A stretch of DNA of 64,000 bases from Ramlibacter aquaticus (GCF_015159745.1 NZ_JADDOJ010000010.1:1-64000); one strand, 5' to 3'. Positions 1 to 9,187 are shown, counted from the stretch's first letter. Program-made: numbers and translations. The notes: generated by a model from the sequence alone, not told the origin.

Positions 1-40
1 CTCCCAGGGCGAACTGTTCGCGCAAACCCCGGAGATTGAG

Positions 41-421
41 ATGACTGCCCTGAACGTGCTGGGCACTGAGCTGGTGGCCTGCTCCTATGACCCGTTGACC
101 GGATTTTTCCGCGACGGCTGCTGCCACACCGACGAACAGGACCACGGTACCCACGTCGTGTGCGCGCGCATGACAGCCGACTTCCTGGCCTATTCGCGCA
201 GCCGGGGCAACGACCTTGTGACGGCACGGCCGGAGTACCGCTTTGCCGGTCTGCGTCCCGGTGACCGCTGGTGCCTGTGCGCCCTGCGCTGGAAGGAGGC
301 CCTCGCCGCCGGCGTCGCGCCGCCGGTCCACCTGGAGGCCACGCACGCCAAGGCCCTGGAGATCGTCACGCTGGCGCAGTTGCAGGCCCACGCGATCGCC
401 CCGGGGACCGCGGCGCGATGA
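41..421 (+). CDS. DUF2237 family cysteine-rich protein
   Basis: This 126-residue protein matches the DUF2237 family, small bacterial proteins of unknown biochemical role. The family pattern is clear: an N-terminal NVLGTEL segment, TGFFRDGCC around residues 20-28, GNDL near 56-59 and the RWCLC block near 76-80. Six cysteines (14, 27, 28, 41, 78, 80) sit in conserved positions, which suggests metal binding or a structural disulfide, but that is inference. A GGAG ribosome binding site lies 7 bases before the ATG. The stop overlaps the start of the next gene by 4 bases (ATGA), so the two are probably translationally coupled. The 40 bases upstream hold nothing else I can recognise. Confidence 0.85.
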   Translation: MTALNVLGTELVACSYDPLTGFFRDGCCHTDEQDHGTHVVCARMTADFLAYSRSRGNDLVTARPEYRFAGLRPGDRWCLCALRWKEALAAGVAPPVHLEATHAKALEIVTLAQLQAHAIAPGTAAR

Positions 422-639
422 ACCCGCTGCACCCCAAGAAGCTGCTCCTGACGAAGTGGACCGCCGTCCAACCGCAGGCCAAGGACAAGCACTTCCTGGT
501 GACCCGCGTGATCACGCCGGAGCTGCCCGAGGTGGCGATCCAATGGGTGGAGATCGAAGCCCTGTTTTCGAAAGCCACCCGGCGCATCGATTGGCGGGAG
601 CTGAGGGATGAAGGGCTGTGGCGGCAGGGGTGGGTGTGA
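418..639 (+). CDS. TIGR02450-type small Trp-rich protein
   Basis: A 73-residue protein with five tryptophans (14, 43, 59, 68, 72). The order HPKKLLLTKWTAV, then a strand with VTRV, then IQWVEIEALFS and a C-terminal W-rich tail fits the small Trp-rich family TIGR02450. Its function is unknown. I chose the internal ATG at 418 over upstream in-frame starts because it overlaps the preceding stop as ATGA and begins exactly at the family N terminus. The gene is probably co-expressed with the DUF2237 gene. A 6-bp hairpin (644-661) follows the stop without a T tract, so termination there is uncertain. Confidence 0.8.
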   Translation: MNPLHPKKLLLTKWTAVQPQAKDKHFLVTRVITPELPEVAIQWVEIEALFSKATRRIDWRELRDEGLWRQGWV

Positions 640-703
640 CCGGCGTCAGTTGGTACTGACGAAGCACCGAGCGGGCTGGGCACAGCGTTGGCACGGCATG
701 GGC

Positions 704-735
704 AAAAAGCAAAACGCCCACTGTGAAGTGGGCGT
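704..735 (-). terminator. Rho-independent terminator after tRNA-fMet
   Basis: On the minus strand a perfect 9-bp stem (ACGCCCACT paired with AGTGGGCGT, 4-base loop) is followed by TTTTGCTTTTT. It lies about 30 bases beyond the 3' end of the initiator tRNA gene. It would end both the tRNA transcript and any read-through from the ribosomal operon. Confidence 0.9.
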
Positions 736-764
736 CAGGCTGAGAGCGGAAATCGCTCTGCTGT

Positions 765-841
<77 letters not shown>

Positions 842-852
842 TCAAGACTTAA

Positions 853-861
853 ATTATAGCA
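853..861 (-). promoter_or_regulatory. Extended -10 promoter for tRNA-fMet
   Basis: The minus strand carries TGCTATAAT, a perfect TATAAT box with the TGN extension, about 12 bases before the mature 5' end of the tRNA. It overlaps the last codons and stop of rplQ. No good -35 hexamer is visible at 16-18 bases, which is tolerated by extended -10 promoters. It would give the initiator tRNA expression independent of the ribosomal operon. Confidence 0.65.
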
Positions 862-863
862 GC

Positions 864-1259
864 TTATTCAGCCGCGCCTTCGGCTTCGCCGGTGTTTTCT
901 GCGGGACGGTCCACCAGCTCGACGAGCGCCATCGGGGCGTTGTCGCCCACGCGGAAGCCCATCTTCAGGATGCGGGTGTAGCCGCCCGGGCGCGCCTTGA
1001 AGCGCGGGCCGAGTTCGTTGAACAGCTTGGTCACGCTGTCGCGGTCGCGCAGGCGGTCGAAGGCCAGGCGCTTGTTCGCGAGCGTGGGTTCCTTGCTGAG
1101 CGTGATCATCGGCTCGACGACGCGGCGCAGTTCCTTCGCCTTGGGGACGGTGGTCTTGATGACTTCGTGCTCGATGAGCGAGTTCATCATGTTGCGCAGC
1201 ATCGCGAGGCGGTGCTCGCTGGTGCGGTTGAGTTTACGGAGGCCGTGGCCGTGACGCAT
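864..1259 (-). CDS. rplQ: 50S ribosomal protein L17
   Basis: This is the 131-residue L17 of the large ribosomal subunit. It begins [17 protein letters not shown], the family signature, and contains the R-rich segment typical of L17 near the start. The C-terminal 15 residues are a Glu/Ala tail. An AAAGGAAA ribosome binding site sits 7 bases before the ATG. It is the last protein gene of the alpha part of the operon, 102 bases after rpoA. That gap holds an intrinsic terminator-like hairpin, so L17 expression may depend on partial read-through. Confidence 0.98.
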   Translation of the reverse strand: MRHGHGLRKLNRTSEHRLAMLRNMMNSLIEHEVIKTTVPKAKELRRVVEPMITLSKEPTLANKRLAFDRLRDRDSVTKLFNELGPRFKARPGGYTRILKMGFRVGDNAPMALVELVDRPAENTGEAEGAAE

Positions 1260-1318
1260 GGTGATTTCCTTTCAATTATTTAGCCGCCAGCCGGATCAGG
1301 TACTGGCGGGTCACCGAT

Positions 1319-1352
1319 GAAAAACAAAGACGAGGCTGCACGCAGCCCCGTC
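1319..1352 (-). terminator. Intrinsic terminator or attenuator between rpoA and rplQ
   Basis: On the minus strand an 11-bp stem (GACGGGGCTGC against GCAGCCTCGTC, one G-T wobble) is followed at once by TTTGTTTTT. It starts about 10 bases after the rpoA stop and ends about 60 bases before the rplQ start. By sequence it is a normal intrinsic terminator placed inside the operon. It could trim expression of rplQ relative to rpoA. Confidence 0.8.
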
Positions 1353-1361
1353 ATCTCTCGA

Positions 1362-2351
1362 TTATCGCTTGTCCAGGCCGGCGGGCGGCCAGGACTCCAG
1401 CTTCATGCCGAGCGTGAGCCCGCGCGAAGCCAGCACTTCCTTGATTTCGTTGAGCGACTTGCGGCCCAGGTTCGGGGTCTTGAGCAGCTCGTTCTCGGTG
1501 CGCTGGATCAGGTCACCGATGTAGTAGATGTTCTCGGCCTTCAGGCAGTTCGCCGAACGCACGGTGAGCTCGAGCTCGTCGACCGGACGCAGCAGGATCG
1601 GGTCGAACTGCTGCGAGCTGCGCTGCACCGGCTGGTCGAAGGCGGCGAGTTCGCTGCCCTCGAGCTGCGCGAACACGGCCAGCTGTTCCACCAGGATCTT
1701 GGCCGAAGCGCGCACCGCGTCTTCGGCGGTGATGGCGCCGTTGGTCTCGATCTCGACGACCAGCTTGTCCAGGTCGGTACGCTGCTCGACGCGGGCGCTC
1801 TCGACGGTGTAGCTCACGCGCTTGACCGGGGAGAAGGAGGCGTCCAGCACGATGCGGCCGATGGACTTGGTCGGCTCGTCGGCATAGCGGCGCATGGTGC
1901 CGGGCACGTAGCCGCGGCCCTTCTCGACCTTGATCTGCATGTCGATCTTGCCGCCCTGCGACAGGTGGGCGATGACATGGTCGGGATTGATGATCTCGAC
2001 GTCGTGCGGGGTCTGGATGTCGGCGGCGGTGACCACGCCTTCACCGTCCTTGCGCAGCGACAGGGTGACCTCGTCGCGGTTGTGGAGCTTGAACACCACG
2101 CCCTTGAGGTTCAGCAGGATGCTGACCACGTCTTCCTGGACGCCGTCGATGGACGAGTACTCGTGCAGGACACCGGCGATGGTGACTTCGGTCGCCGCGT
2201 AACCCACCATCGACGAGAGCAGCACACGGCGCAGGGCGTTGCCCAGGGTGTGACCGTAGCCGCGCTCGAAAGGCTCGAGCGTGACCTTCGCCCGGTTGTG
2301 GCCGAGCTGCTCCACGTTGATGGCTTTGGGTTTCAGCAGGTTGGTTTGCAT
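1362..2351 (-). CDS. rpoA: RNA polymerase alpha subunit
   Basis: The 329-residue alpha subunit has the usual bacterial length. Residues 1-235 form the N-terminal assembly domain, with the [14 protein letters not shown] motif near residue 30. An acidic linker leads to the C-terminal domain (about 245-315) that contacts UP elements and activators; [11 protein letters not shown] is visible there. It lies downstream of rpsD in the standard alpha order. A 137-base gap before the start holds a GC-rich hairpin. The ribosome binding site GAGGAA is 7-8 bases from ATG. Confidence 0.98.
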   Translation of the reverse strand: MQTNLLKPKAINVEQLGHNRAKVTLEPFERGYGHTLGNALRRVLLSSMVGYAATEVTIAGVLHEYSSIDGVQEDVVSILLNLKGVVFKLHNRDEVTLSLRKDGEGVVTAADIQTPHDVEIINPDHVIAHLSQGGKIDMQIKVEKGRGYVPGTMRRYADEPTKSIGRIVLDASFSPVKRVSYTVESARVEQRTDLDKLVVEIETNGAITAEDAVRASAKILVEQLAVFAQLEGSELAAFDQPVQRSSQQFDPILLRPVDELELTVRSANCLKAENIYYIGDLIQRTENELLKTPNLGRKSLNEIKEVLASRGLTLGMKLESWPPAGLDKR

Positions 2352-2456
2352 GCAGGACTTCCTCTCAATACCCCCGGCTCGTTACACCGGTAAGGCTGGT
2401 GAAGCGCCCGGCGCGCGGTGCCCCACGCGCAGGGAACGGGTAATTCACTCCAGGCC

Positions 2457-2477
2457 GGCCCCGCACGACGCGGGGCC
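2457..2477 (-). other. GC hairpin between rpsD and rpoA
   Basis: A perfect 8-bp stem (GGCCCCGC with GCGGGGCC, 5-base loop) lies 11 bases after the rpsD stop. There is no T tract, so it is not an intrinsic terminator. It may mark an mRNA processing or stability element between the two cistrons. Confidence 0.55.
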
Positions 2478-2488
2478 AGGCGCCCGCA

Positions 2489-3112
2489 TCAGCGGGAATA
2501 CAGTTCGACGATCAGCGATTCGTTGATGTCCGAGCCGAATTCGTCGCGGTCCGGAACCTTCTTGAAGGTGCCTTCGGCCTTGTCGGCGTTCACTTCCACC
2601 CAGGCCGGGATGCCGACCTGCTGGGCCAGCTGCAGGGCCTCGACGACGCGGTTCTGCTTCTTGGACTTTTCGCGCACCGCGATCACGTCACCGGTCTTGA
2701 CCAGGTAGGACGGGATGTTGACGGGGTTGCCGTTCACGGTGATGGCCTTGTGGCTGACCAGCTGGCGCGCTTCGGCGCGGGTCGAGCCGAAACCCATGCG
2801 GTAGACCACGTTGTCCAGGCGGGACTCGAGCAGGAACAGCAGGTTCGCGCCGGAGTTGCCCTTGCGGCGGGAAGCCTCTTCGAAGTAACGGCGGAACTGG
2901 CGCTCCAGGATGCCGTACATGCGCTTGACCTTCTGCTTTTCGCGCAGCTGCAGGCCGAAGTCGGAGGTGCGCTGGCCCGAGGTGCGGCCGTGCTGGCCGG
3001 GCTTGGAGTCGAACTTCGCCTTGTCGCTGATGGAGCGGCGGGCGCTCTTCAGGAACAGGTCGGTGCCTTCACGGCGGGAGAGTTTGGCCTTGGGGCCGAG
3101 GTAACGTGCCAC
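2489..3112 (-). CDS. rpsD: 30S ribosomal protein S4
   Basis: At 207 residues this is full-length S4, a primary 16S rRNA binding protein. It begins [19 protein letters not shown]. The S4 RNA-binding domain lies around residues 95-160, with the segment [19 protein letters not shown]. In E. coli S4 also represses the alpha operon through a leader before rpsM. Here only 22 bases precede rpsM, but 119 bases with two hairpins precede rpsD. The ribosome binding site AAGGAAA is 8 bases from the ATG. Confidence 0.98.
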   Translation of the reverse strand: MARYLGPKAKLSRREGTDLFLKSARRSISDKAKFDSKPGQHGRTSGQRTSDFGLQLREKQKVKRMYGILERQFRRYFEEASRRKGNSGANLLFLLESRLDNVVYRMGFGSTRAEARQLVSHKAITVNGNPVNIPSYLVKTGDVIAVREKSKKQNRVVEALQLAQQVGIPAWVEVNADKAEGTFKKVPDRDEFGSDINESLIVELYSR

Positions 3113-3137
3113 GTTGGTTTCCTTCTAGATTGCACTG

Positions 3138-3181
3138 CCGCGGGCTATTCCCGCGGGAGCCGCCCTGCAGGCAGGGACGGC
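3138..3181 (-). other. Two tandem hairpins in the rpsD leader
   Basis: Between rpsK and rpsD two strong stems occur. One is CCGCGGG/CCCGCGG with a 5-base loop (3138-3156). The other (3159-3181) pairs CCCTGC with GCAGGG plus four outer pairs around one bulged A. Neither has a T tract. Placement directly before the S4 start makes them candidates for a regulatory RNA or processing site. No known family is recognised. Confidence 0.55.
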
Positions 3182-3231
3182 GGTGGGCTTGGTTGAATCG
3201 GTCGCGTCGCGCCCGATCGCCGGCAAGGCGA

Positions 3232-3636
3232 TCAGATGCGGCGGCGCTTCTGCGGGCGGCAGCCGTTGTGCGGCACAGGCGTCACGTCGGCGATGGACGT
3301 GATGCGGATGCCCAGGGCGGCCAGGGCGCGGACGGAGGACTCACGGCCAGGGCCGGGACCCTTGATCTCGACGTCCAGGTTCTTGATGCCCTGCTCGATC
3401 GCGGCGCGGCCGGCCACTTCCGAGGCAACCTGGGCGGCGAAGGGCGTCGACTTGCGCGAACCCTTGAAGCCCTGGCCACCGGAGGAGGCCCAGCTCAGGG
3501 CATTGCCCTGGCGGTCGGTGATCGTGATGATCGTGTTGTTGAAGGACGCGTGCACGTGGCAGACGCCATCGGACACGTTCTTGCGGACCTTCTTGCGCAC
3601 ACGCTGCGCGGCGTTGTTGACGGGAGCCTTGGCCAT
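3232..3636 (-). CDS. rpsK: 30S ribosomal protein S11
   Basis: The 134-residue S11 shows the conserved core [18 protein letters not shown] and ends CRPQKRRRI, the invariant Arg-rich tail. It sits on the 30S platform. It follows rpsM by 21 bases and precedes rpsD, the standard order in the alpha operon. Its basic N-terminal extension (about residues 1-25) is normal for betaproteobacteria. Confidence 0.98.
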   Translation of the reverse strand: MAKAPVNNAAQRVRKKVRKNVSDGVCHVHASFNNTIITITDRQGNALSWASSGGQGFKGSRKSTPFAAQVASEVAGRAAIEQGIKNLDVEIKGPGPGRESSVRALAALGIRITSIADVTPVPHNGCRPQKRRRI

Positions 3637-3657
3637 TTGTCTTTACTCTTTCCCGGT

Positions 3658-4023
3658 TTATTTCTTCAGCGACTGCGCAGCCTTGCGCGGACCCTTGCGG
3701 GTGCGGGCATTGGTGCGCGTGCGCTGGCCGCGCATGGGCAGGCCACGACGGTGGCGGAAGCCCCGGTAGCAGCCGATGTCCATCAGGCGCTTGATGTTCA
3801 TCGTGGTTTCGCGGCGCAGGTCACCTTCGATGGTGTACTGGGCGATCTGGTCGCGGATCTTCTCGAGGTCGGCGTCGGACAGGTCCTTCACCTTCTTCGA
3901 GTAGGCGATGCCGCAGGCTTCGCAGATCTTGCGTGCGCGGGTGCGGCCAATGCCGAAGATTGCCGTCAGGCCGATTTCGGCGTGCTGGTGCGGCGGAATG
4001 TTGATGCCGGCGATACGTGCCAT
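3658..4023 (-). CDS. rpsM: 30S ribosomal protein S13
   Basis: A 121-residue S13, starting [19 protein letters not shown]. It carries the helix-two-turn-helix region around [15 protein letters not shown] and the basic tail [17 protein letters not shown]. It contacts the P-site tRNA and forms the head bridge to the 50S. Only 22 bases separate it from rpmJ, so there is no room for the long leader that S4 binds in E. coli. The spc and alpha halves therefore look like a single transcription unit. Confidence 0.98.
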   Translation of the reverse strand: MARIAGINIPPHQHAEIGLTAIFGIGRTRARKICEACGIAYSKKVKDLSDADLEKIRDQIAQYTIEGDLRRETTMNIKRLMDIGCYRGFRHRRGLPMRGQRTRTNARTRKGPRKAAQSLKK

Positions 4024-4045
4024 GTTCGTCCTCTAGAACTCTGAA

Positions 4046-4159
4046 TCAGCCTTGGCGCTGCTTGTGACGCGGATCCGTGCAGATCACGCGAACGACGCCC
4101 TTGCGGCGGATGATCTTGCAGTTGCGGCAGATCTTCTTGACGGAAGCCGAAACTCTCAT
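4046..4159 (-). CDS. rpmJ: 50S ribosomal protein L36, zinc-binding form
   Basis: A 37-codon gene read directly from the minus strand between infA and rpsM. The product begins [15 protein letters not shown] and ends DPRHKQRQG. Cys11, Cys14, Cys27 and His32 form the C-C-C-H zinc ribbon of the C+ form of L36. An AGGAGA-type ribosome binding site precedes the ATG. A zinc-containing L36 here often coexists with a zinc-free paralogue elsewhere, which cannot be tested in this window. Confidence 0.96.
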   Translation of the reverse strand: MRVSASVKKICRNCKIIRRKGVVRVICTDPRHKQRQG

Positions 4160-4231
4160 TTGCTTTCTCCTAATCTCTACCAATCGAGGTGCCCGAGCAC
4201 CGGTTTCACTTGTGGTCCGCAACCTTGCAAA

Positions 4232-4450
4232 TCACTTTGCTCGGAACACGATCCGCGCCCGGGACAGGTCGTAGGGCGTCAACTCAACGGTGACCTTGTC
4301 ACCTGGAAGGATGCGGATGTAATGCATCCTCATCTTTCCCGAAATATGGCCGAGCACTTCGTGCCCGTTGTCCAGCTTCACCCGGAATGTGGCGTTGGGG
4401 AGGTTTTCCACCACTGCGCCTTGCATCTGGATGACGTCGTCCTTGGCCAT
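4232..4450 (-). CDS. infA: Translation initiation factor IF-1
   Basis: The 72-residue product starts [11 protein letters not shown] and holds the S1-like OB fold with [20 protein letters not shown]. It matches IF-1 in length and sequence. IF-1 binds the 30S A site and assists IF-2 and IF-3. An in-frame TTG at 4471 overlapping the secY stop would add seven residues (MTVTTKD). I prefer the ATG because it gives the universal IF-1 N terminus. The AAAGGA before it is unusually close, at about 1 base, so the alternative start is not excluded. Confidence 0.95.
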   Translation of the reverse strand: MAKDDVIQMQGAVVENLPNATFRVKLDNGHEVLGHISGKMRMHYIRILPGDKVTVELTPYDLSRARIVFRAK

Positions 4451-4467
4451 GTCCTTTGTCGTTACGG

Positions 4468-5787
4468 TCAACCGCCCAGCGAGGTCTTGAAGTTCGCTTT
4501 CTTGAGCAGTGACTCGTACTGCTGGCTCATCAGGTAGTTCTGTACCTGGGCCATGAAGTCCATGGTCACGACCACGATGATCATCAGCGACGTCCCACCG
4601 AAGTAGAACGGCACGTTGTATTTCAGGATCAGGAACTCCGGCAGCAGGCAGACGAAGGTGATGTACACCGCGCCCGCCAGCGTGAGGCGAACCAGGATCT
4701 TGTCGATGTAGCGCGCCGTCTGCTCGCCCGGGCGGATGCCCGGCACGAAGGCGCCGCTCTTCTTCAGGTTGTCGGCGGTCTCGCGGCTGTTGAACACGAG
4801 CGCCGTGTAGAAGAAGCAGAAGAACACGATCGCGCTGGCGTACAGGATCACGTAGATCGGCTGGCCGGGCGTCAGCGAGGACGCGATGTCCTTGAGCCAG
4901 CGCAGGCTGTCACCGGTCGCGAACCAGCTCACCACCGTAGTGGGCAGCAGGATGATCGACGAGGCGAAAATCGGCGGGATCACGCCGGCCATGTTCAGCT
5001 TCAGCGGCAGGTGCGAGGACTGGCCCCCGTACACCTTGTTGCCGACCTGGCGCCGCGCATAGTTCACGAGGATCTTGCGCTGGCCACGTTCGATGAACAC
5101 GACGAACCAGGTGACCACCGCCACCAGGGCGACGACGAAGATCGCGACCAGGATGCTCATGGCGCCGGTGCGCACCAGTTCCAGCAGGCCGCCCAGGGCG
5201 TTGGGCAGGCCGGCGGCGATGCCGGCGAATATCAGGATCGAGATCCCGTTGCCCAGGCCGCGCTCGGTGATCTGCTCGCCCAGCCACATGAGGAACATGG
5301 TGCCGGCCGTGAGGCTGAACACCGCGGTCATGCGGAAGCCGAAGCCCGGGTTCAGCACCAGGCCGGCCGTGCCTTCCAGGGCCAGGGCGATGCCCATGGA
5401 CTGGAAGATGGCCAGGCCCAGCGTGCCGTAGCGGGTGTACTGCGTGATCTTGCGGCGGCCGGACTCGCCCTCCTTCTTCAGCTGCTCGAACGTCGGCAGG
5501 ACGTAGGTGAGCAGCTGCATGATGATGGAGGCCGAGATGTACGGCATGATGCCCAGCGCGAACACCGTGAAGCGCGACAGCGCCCCGCCCGAGAACATGT
5601 TGAACAGGTTCAGGATGCCGCCCTGCTGGCCCTTGAACAGCTGCGCGAGCTGGTCCGGGTTGATGCCGGGCACGGGAATGTGCGCGCCGACGCGGTAGAC
5701 CACGAGCGCGAGCAGCAGAAACACCAACCGCCGGCGCAGGTCGCCGAACTTGCCGGTCTTCGCGATTTGTGCAGCGTTAGTGGCCAC
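4468..5787 (-). CDS. secY: Preprotein translocase subunit SecY
   Basis: A 439-residue integral membrane protein with ten predicted hydrophobic segments, the channel of the Sec translocon. Hallmarks include the plug region after the first segment, [18 protein letters not shown] in the second, and the cytoplasmic loop with [19 protein letters not shown] that contacts SecA and the ribosome. It works with SecE and SecG, which are not in the window. It lies between rplO and infA as in other Proteobacteria. Confidence 0.98.
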   Translation of the reverse strand: MATNAAQIAKTGKFGDLRRRLVFLLLALVVYRVGAHIPVPGINPDQLAQLFKGQQGGILNLFNMFSGGALSRFTVFALGIMPYISASIIMQLLTYVLPTFEQLKKEGESGRRKITQYTRYGTLGLAIFQSMGIALALEGTAGLVLNPGFGFRMTAVFSLTAGTMFLMWLGEQITERGLGNGISILIFAGIAAGLPNALGGLLELVRTGAMSILVAIFVVALVAVVTWFVVFIERGQRKILVNYARRQVGNKVYGGQSSHLPLKLNMAGVIPPIFASSIILLPTTVVSWFATGDSLRWLKDIASSLTPGQPIYVILYASAIVFFCFFYTALVFNSRETADNLKKSGAFVPGIRPGEQTARYIDKILVRLTLAGAVYITFVCLLPEFLILKYNVPFYFGGTSLMIIVVVTMDFMAQVQNYLMSQQYESLLKKANFKTSLGG

Positions 5788-5825
5788 CGTGGTCCTCAGC
5801 GATCGTTTCTGTCACGCGGTCGCGT

Positions 5826-6257
5826 TCAGGCCAGGCTGCCGCCGGCTGCCTCGATGGCGGCCTTGGCACCCACGGTCGCGGCGATACCGTTCAGCTTGAC
5901 AGCCTTGGTGATCTCGCCGGCCTTGATGACCTTGACGTTGCGGGCCAGTTCGGGAACCAGGCCAGCCTTCTTCAGGGAGACCAGGTCCACCTCGGCGGCG
6001 CCCAGGCGCTCCAGGGCGGCCAGGCTCACCTCGGCGTTGTACTTGGCCGACTGCGACTTGAAGCCACGCTTGGGCAGGCGCCGCTGCAGCGGCATCTGGC
6101 CGCCTTCGAAGCCGACCTTGTGGTAGCCACCGGCACGGGACTTCTGGCCCTTGTGGCCACGGCCCGCGGTCTTGCCCAGGCCGGAACCGATGCCGCGGCC
6201 GACGCGGCGGCGGTCCTTGCGGCTGCCTTCCGCAGGCTTGAGGTTGTTCAGTTCCAT
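5826..6257 (-). CDS. rplO: 50S ribosomal protein L15
   Basis: The 143-residue L15 begins [20 protein letters not shown] and shows the Gly/Arg-rich extension with [13 protein letters not shown] that threads into the 23S rRNA. I start it at 6257, where its ATG shares one base with the rpmD stop (TGATG). Longer in-frame extensions upstream run through rpmD and are not real. It lies directly before secY. Confidence 0.97.
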   Translation of the reverse strand: MELNNLKPAEGSRKDRRRVGRGIGSGLGKTAGRGHKGQKSRAGGYHKVGFEGGQMPLQRRLPKRGFKSQSAKYNAEVSLAALERLGAAEVDLVSLKKAGLVPELARNVKVIKAGEITKAVKLNGIAATVGAKAAIEAAGGSLA

Positions 6258-6445
6258 CAGAGCACCTTCACCAGGTAGTCGATCTTGTTGATCATGCCGC
6301 GCACTGCCGGGGTGTCCTGCAGTTCGCTGACGCTGTTCAGCTTGCGCAGGCCCAGGCCGCGCACGGTGTCGCGGTGGGATTGCTTGGTGCCGATCGGGCT
6401 GCGCACCAGCTGGACCTTGACGGTCTTGGTTTCTTGGTTCGCCAT
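6257..6445 (-). CDS. rpmD: 50S ribosomal protein L30
   Basis: A 62-residue L30. It holds [22 protein letters not shown] and [16 protein letters not shown], both typical. The N terminus MANQET is a little longer than in E. coli, as is usual in betaproteobacteria. It sits between rpsE (14-base gap) and rplO (1-base overlap). It is translated as part of the spc operon. Confidence 0.97.
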   Translation of the reverse strand: MANQETKTVKVQLVRSPIGTKQSHRDTVRGLGLRKLNSVSELQDTPAVRGMINKIDYLVKVL

Positions 6446-6459
6446 TGCGAAATCTCCGG

Positions 6460-6981
6460 TCAGGCGGTGAACAGGTCTTCGACCGACTTGCCGCGCTTGG
6501 CAGCCACTTCGGACGGGGTCGTGGAACGGCGCAGGGCGTCGAACGTGGCACGGACCATGTTGTAGGGGTTGGTCGAACCGTGGCTCTTGGCCACGATGTC
6601 GGTGATGCCCATCACTTCGAACACGGCGCGCATCGGGCCGCCGGCGATGATGCCGGTACCCTTGGGGGCCGGGGCCATCATCACGTGCGCGGCGCCATGG
6701 TGGCCCATGACGTTGTGGTGGATGGTGCCGTTCTTGAGCGACACCTTGGTCATGTTGCGGCGGGCTTCTTCCATCGCCTTCTGCACGGCAGCGGGCACTT
6801 CCTTGGACTTGCCCTTGCCCATGCCGACGCGGCCATCACCGTCGCCGACCACGGTCAGTGCGGCGAAACCGAGGATACGGCCGCCCTTCACCACCTTGGT
6901 CACGCGGTTGACCGCGATCATCTTCTCGCGCATCCCGTCTTCGGGACCGTCACCTTGCGTCTTCGCTTGAACTCGTGCCAT
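6460..6981 (-). CDS. rpsE: 30S ribosomal protein S5
   Basis: The 173-residue S5 has the double-stranded RNA-binding domain ([18 protein letters not shown], about residues 18-35) and the second fold with [14 protein letters not shown] near the C terminus. S5 helps decoding fidelity and mRNA helicase activity at the entry channel. It follows rplR by 12 bases. Confidence 0.98.
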   Translation of the reverse strand: MARVQAKTQGDGPEDGMREKMIAVNRVTKVVKGGRILGFAALTVVGDGDGRVGMGKGKSKEVPAAVQKAMEEARRNMTKVSLKNGTIHHNVMGHHGAAHVMMAPAPKGTGIIAGGPMRAVFEVMGITDIVAKSHGSTNPYNMVRATFDALRRSTTPSEVAAKRGKSVEDLFTA

Positions 6982-6993
6982 GACTCAAATCCT

Positions 6994-7359
6994 TTAGAAC
7001 TGGAGGCCGGCGGCGCGGGCCGCTTCCGCCAGGGCCTTCACGCGGCCGTGGTACTGGAAACCGGCGCGGTCGAAGGCGACCTTCTCGACGCCGGCAGCCT
7101 TGGCCTTCTCGGCGATCAGCTTGCCCACCTGCTCGGCAGCGGCGACGTTGCCGCCCTTGCCCGAGCCACCCAGCGACTTGCGCAGGTCGGCCTGGGCCGT
7201 GGAGGCCGTGGCCAGCACCTTGCTGCCGTCGCCGGAGATCAGGCTGGCGTAGATGTGAAGGTTGGTGCGGTTCACCGTCAGGCGCGGCACACCCTGCGTC
7301 GCGATGCGGATGCGGGTCTGACGCGCGCGGCGCAGGCGTTGCTCTTTTTTGCTCAGCAT
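6994..7359 (-). CDS. rplR: 50S ribosomal protein L18
   Basis: A 121-residue L18, the 5S rRNA binding protein. It begins with the basic segment [19 protein letters not shown] and contains [17 protein letters not shown] and the C-terminal [20 protein letters not shown] motif. It sits 9 bases after rplF. Together with L5, also encoded here, it forms the 5S particle. Confidence 0.98.
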   Translation of the reverse strand: MLSKKEQRLRRARQTRIRIATQGVPRLTVNRTNLHIYASLISGDGSKVLATASTAQADLRKSLGGSGKGGNVAAAEQVGKLIAEKAKAAGVEKVAFDRAGFQYHGRVKALAEAARAAGLQF

Positions 7360-7368
7360 GTTCGCCCC

Positions 7369-7902
7369 TTACTTCTTCTTGGTTTCCTTGATCGTGATCT
7401 TCTCATCCGCATAGCGGATGCCCTTGCCCTTGTAGGGCTCGGGAGGGCGGACCGCGCGGATTTCCGCGGCGATCTGGCCGACGCGCTGGCGGTCGGCACC
7501 CTTGATCACGATTTCGGTGGGAGCCGGCGTGGCGACCGTGATGCCGGCAGGCATCTCGATGTTCACCGGGTGCGAATAGCCGACCGTGAGGTTCAGCTTG
7601 GCGCCCTGGGCGGCGGCCTTGTAGCCCACGCCGACCAGGTTCAGCTTCTTCTCGAAGCCCTTGGTCACGCCGACCACCATGTTGTTCACCAGCTGGCGCA
7701 TGGTGCCGCTCATGGCGTTCGCTTCACGCGACTCGTTCGCCGGCTCGAAGGACAGCTTGCCGTCCTTGCTGACGATCTTGACCAGGGCGTTCTGGGCCAG
7801 CGACAGCGTGCCGCCGGTGCCCTTGACGCTGATCTGGTCTTCCTTGACTTGCACGTCGACGCCCTGGGGGACGGCGACCGGCATCTTTCCGACTCGGGAC
7901 AT
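7369..7902 (-). CDS. rplF: 50S ribosomal protein L6
   Basis: A 177-residue L6 with its two duplicated domains. It begins [17 protein letters not shown], and the conserved C-terminal motif [13 protein letters not shown] is intact around residues 152-164. L6 lies near the sarcin-ricin loop and the factor-binding site. It is 17 bases after rpsH, in the normal spc order. Confidence 0.98.
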   Translation of the reverse strand: MSRVGKMPVAVPQGVDVQVKEDQISVKGTGGTLSLAQNALVKIVSKDGKLSFEPANESREANAMSGTMRQLVNNMVVGVTKGFEKKLNLVGVGYKAAAQGAKLNLTVGYSHPVNIEMPAGITVATPAPTEIVIKGADRQRVGQIAAEIRAVRPPEPYKGKGIRYADEKITIKETKKK

Positions 7903-7919
7903 GTTCTGTTCCTTCCCGT

Positions 7920-8315
7920 TCAGGCCACGTAGCAGAGGACTTCGCCGCCGACGCCGCTCGCGCGGGCCTTGCGGTCGGTCATCACGCCACGGGGGGTGGT
8001 GACGATGGCCACGCCCAGGCCGTTCTGGACCTGGGGAATGTCGGTGGCGCCCTTGTAGACACGCAGGCCGGGACGGCTCACGCGCTCGATGCGCTCGATG
8101 ACGGGGCGGCCGGCGTAGTACTTGAGGGCAATCTCGAGCTCGCTCTTGTTGCCGTCTTTCTTGACCTGGAAGCCGTCGATGTAGCCCTCGTCCTTCAGGA
8201 CCTGGGCGATGGCGACCTTGATGTTGGAAGCCGGGACCGAGACGGTCGGCTTGGCCACCATCTGCGCATTGCGGATGCGCGTCAGCAGGTCGGCGATGGG
8301 ATCACTCATGCTCAT
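7920..8315 (-). CDS. rpsH: 30S ribosomal protein S8
   Basis: A 131-residue S8 starting [19 protein letters not shown], with the C-terminal [19 protein letters not shown] block. S8 binds helix 21 of 16S rRNA. In E. coli it represses the spc operon by binding near the start of rplE, a known-family fact not tested here. The gene follows rpsN by 15 bases. Confidence 0.98.
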   Translation of the reverse strand: MSMSDPIADLLTRIRNAQMVAKPTVSVPASNIKVAIAQVLKDEGYIDGFQVKKDGNKSELEIALKYYAGRPVIERIERVSRPGLRVYKGATDIPQVQNGLGVAIVTTPRGVMTDRKARASGVGGEVLCYVA

Positions 8316-8330
8316 GTGTCTTCTCCTCGC

Positions 8331-8636
8331 TTACCAGCTGGCCTTGGTGATGCCGGGGATGTCGCCTGCGAAGGCCATCTCACGGATCTTGGCGCGGGCC
8401 AGGCCGAACTGGCGGAACGTGCCGCGCGGGCGGCCCGTGATCTCGCAGCGGTTGCGCTGGCGCGTCGGGTTCGCGTTGCGGGGGAGCTTCTGCAGGGCGA
8501 GGCGGGCGAGCATGCGCTCGTCGTCGCTCTTCTTGGCATCGTTGGCGATGGACTTCAGCTCGGCGTACTTGGCGGCGTACTTGGCAGCCAGCTTGTCGCG
8601 CTTCAGCTCACGTTGGATCAGTGCTTGTTTAGCCAC
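8331..8636 (-). CDS. rpsN: 30S ribosomal protein S14, zinc-free long form
   Basis: At 101 residues this is the long S14 type. It lacks the CxxC zinc pairs and has only a single Cys in the [14 protein letters not shown] motif. The C terminus [19 protein letters not shown] is standard. It binds late to the 30S head. The gene lies 9 bases after rplE and 15 before rpsH. Confidence 0.98.
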   Translation of the reverse strand: MAKQALIQRELKRDKLAAKYAAKYAELKSIANDAKKSDDERMLARLALQKLPRNANPTRQRNRCEITGRPRGTFRQFGLARAKIREMAFAGDIPGITKASW

Positions 8637-8645
8637 GATGCACCC

Positions 8646-9185
8646 TCAGTTCTTGAACGGGAAACGGAAGCCCGCGAGCAGCGCCTTGCACTCTTCGTCG
8701 GTCTTGGCCGTGGTCGTGATCGAGATGTTCAGGCCGCGCAGCGCGTCGACCTTGTCGTACTCGATCTCGGGGAAAATGATCTGTTCCTTGACGCCGATGT
8801 TGTAGTTGCCACGGCCGTCGAACGCGCGGCCGGAAATGCCGCGGAAGTCGCGCACGCGGGGCAGGGCCACGGTGACGAAACGGTCCAGGAACTCATACAT
8901 GCGCACGCCACGCAGCGTGACCATCGTGCCGATGGCCTGGCCTTCGCGGATCTTGAAACCGGCGATGGCTTTCTTGGCCTTGGTCACGACCGGCTTCTGG
9001 CCGGCGATCTTGGTCAGGTCGCCCACGGCGTTGTCCATGACCTTCTTGTCGGCGACGGCTTCGGAGACACCCATGTTCAGGGTGATCTTCGTCAGGCGCG
9101 GCACCTGCATCGGCGACTTGTAGCCGAACTTCTCGGTCAGCTCGGGAACGATCTTTTCCCGGTAGTGTTGTTGCAGTCGTGCCAT
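8646..9185 (-). CDS. rplE: 50S ribosomal protein L5
   Basis: A 179-residue L5 beginning [16 protein letters not shown]. It holds the conserved [20 protein letters not shown] and the C-terminal [17 protein letters not shown]. It binds 5S rRNA and bridges to S13. Two ATGs are possible. The one at 9191 overlaps the rplX stop as ATGA, and the one at 9185 gives the usual family start. AAGG lies 4 bases from the first and 10 from the second. I keep 9185, with low certainty between them. Confidence 0.95.
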   Translation of the reverse strand: MARLQQHYREKIVPELTEKFGYKSPMQVPRLTKITLNMGVSEAVADKKVMDNAVGDLTKIAGQKPVVTKAKKAIAGFKIREGQAIGTMVTLRGVRMYEFLDRFVTVALPRVRDFRGISGRAFDGRGNYNIGVKEQIIFPEIEYDKVDALRGLNISITTTAKTDEECKALLAGFRFPFKN

Positions 9186-9187
9186 GG

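Noticed and set aside
644-661. Hairpin CGTCAG/CTGACG after the Trp-rich gene
   Set aside because: Only 6 bp with a 6-base loop and no T tract, so it is too weak to call a terminator.
4451-4471. TTG start adding seven residues to IF-1
   Set aside because: The ATG at 4450 gives the universal IF-1 N terminus. Kept only as an alternative because the ribosome binding site spacing is odd.
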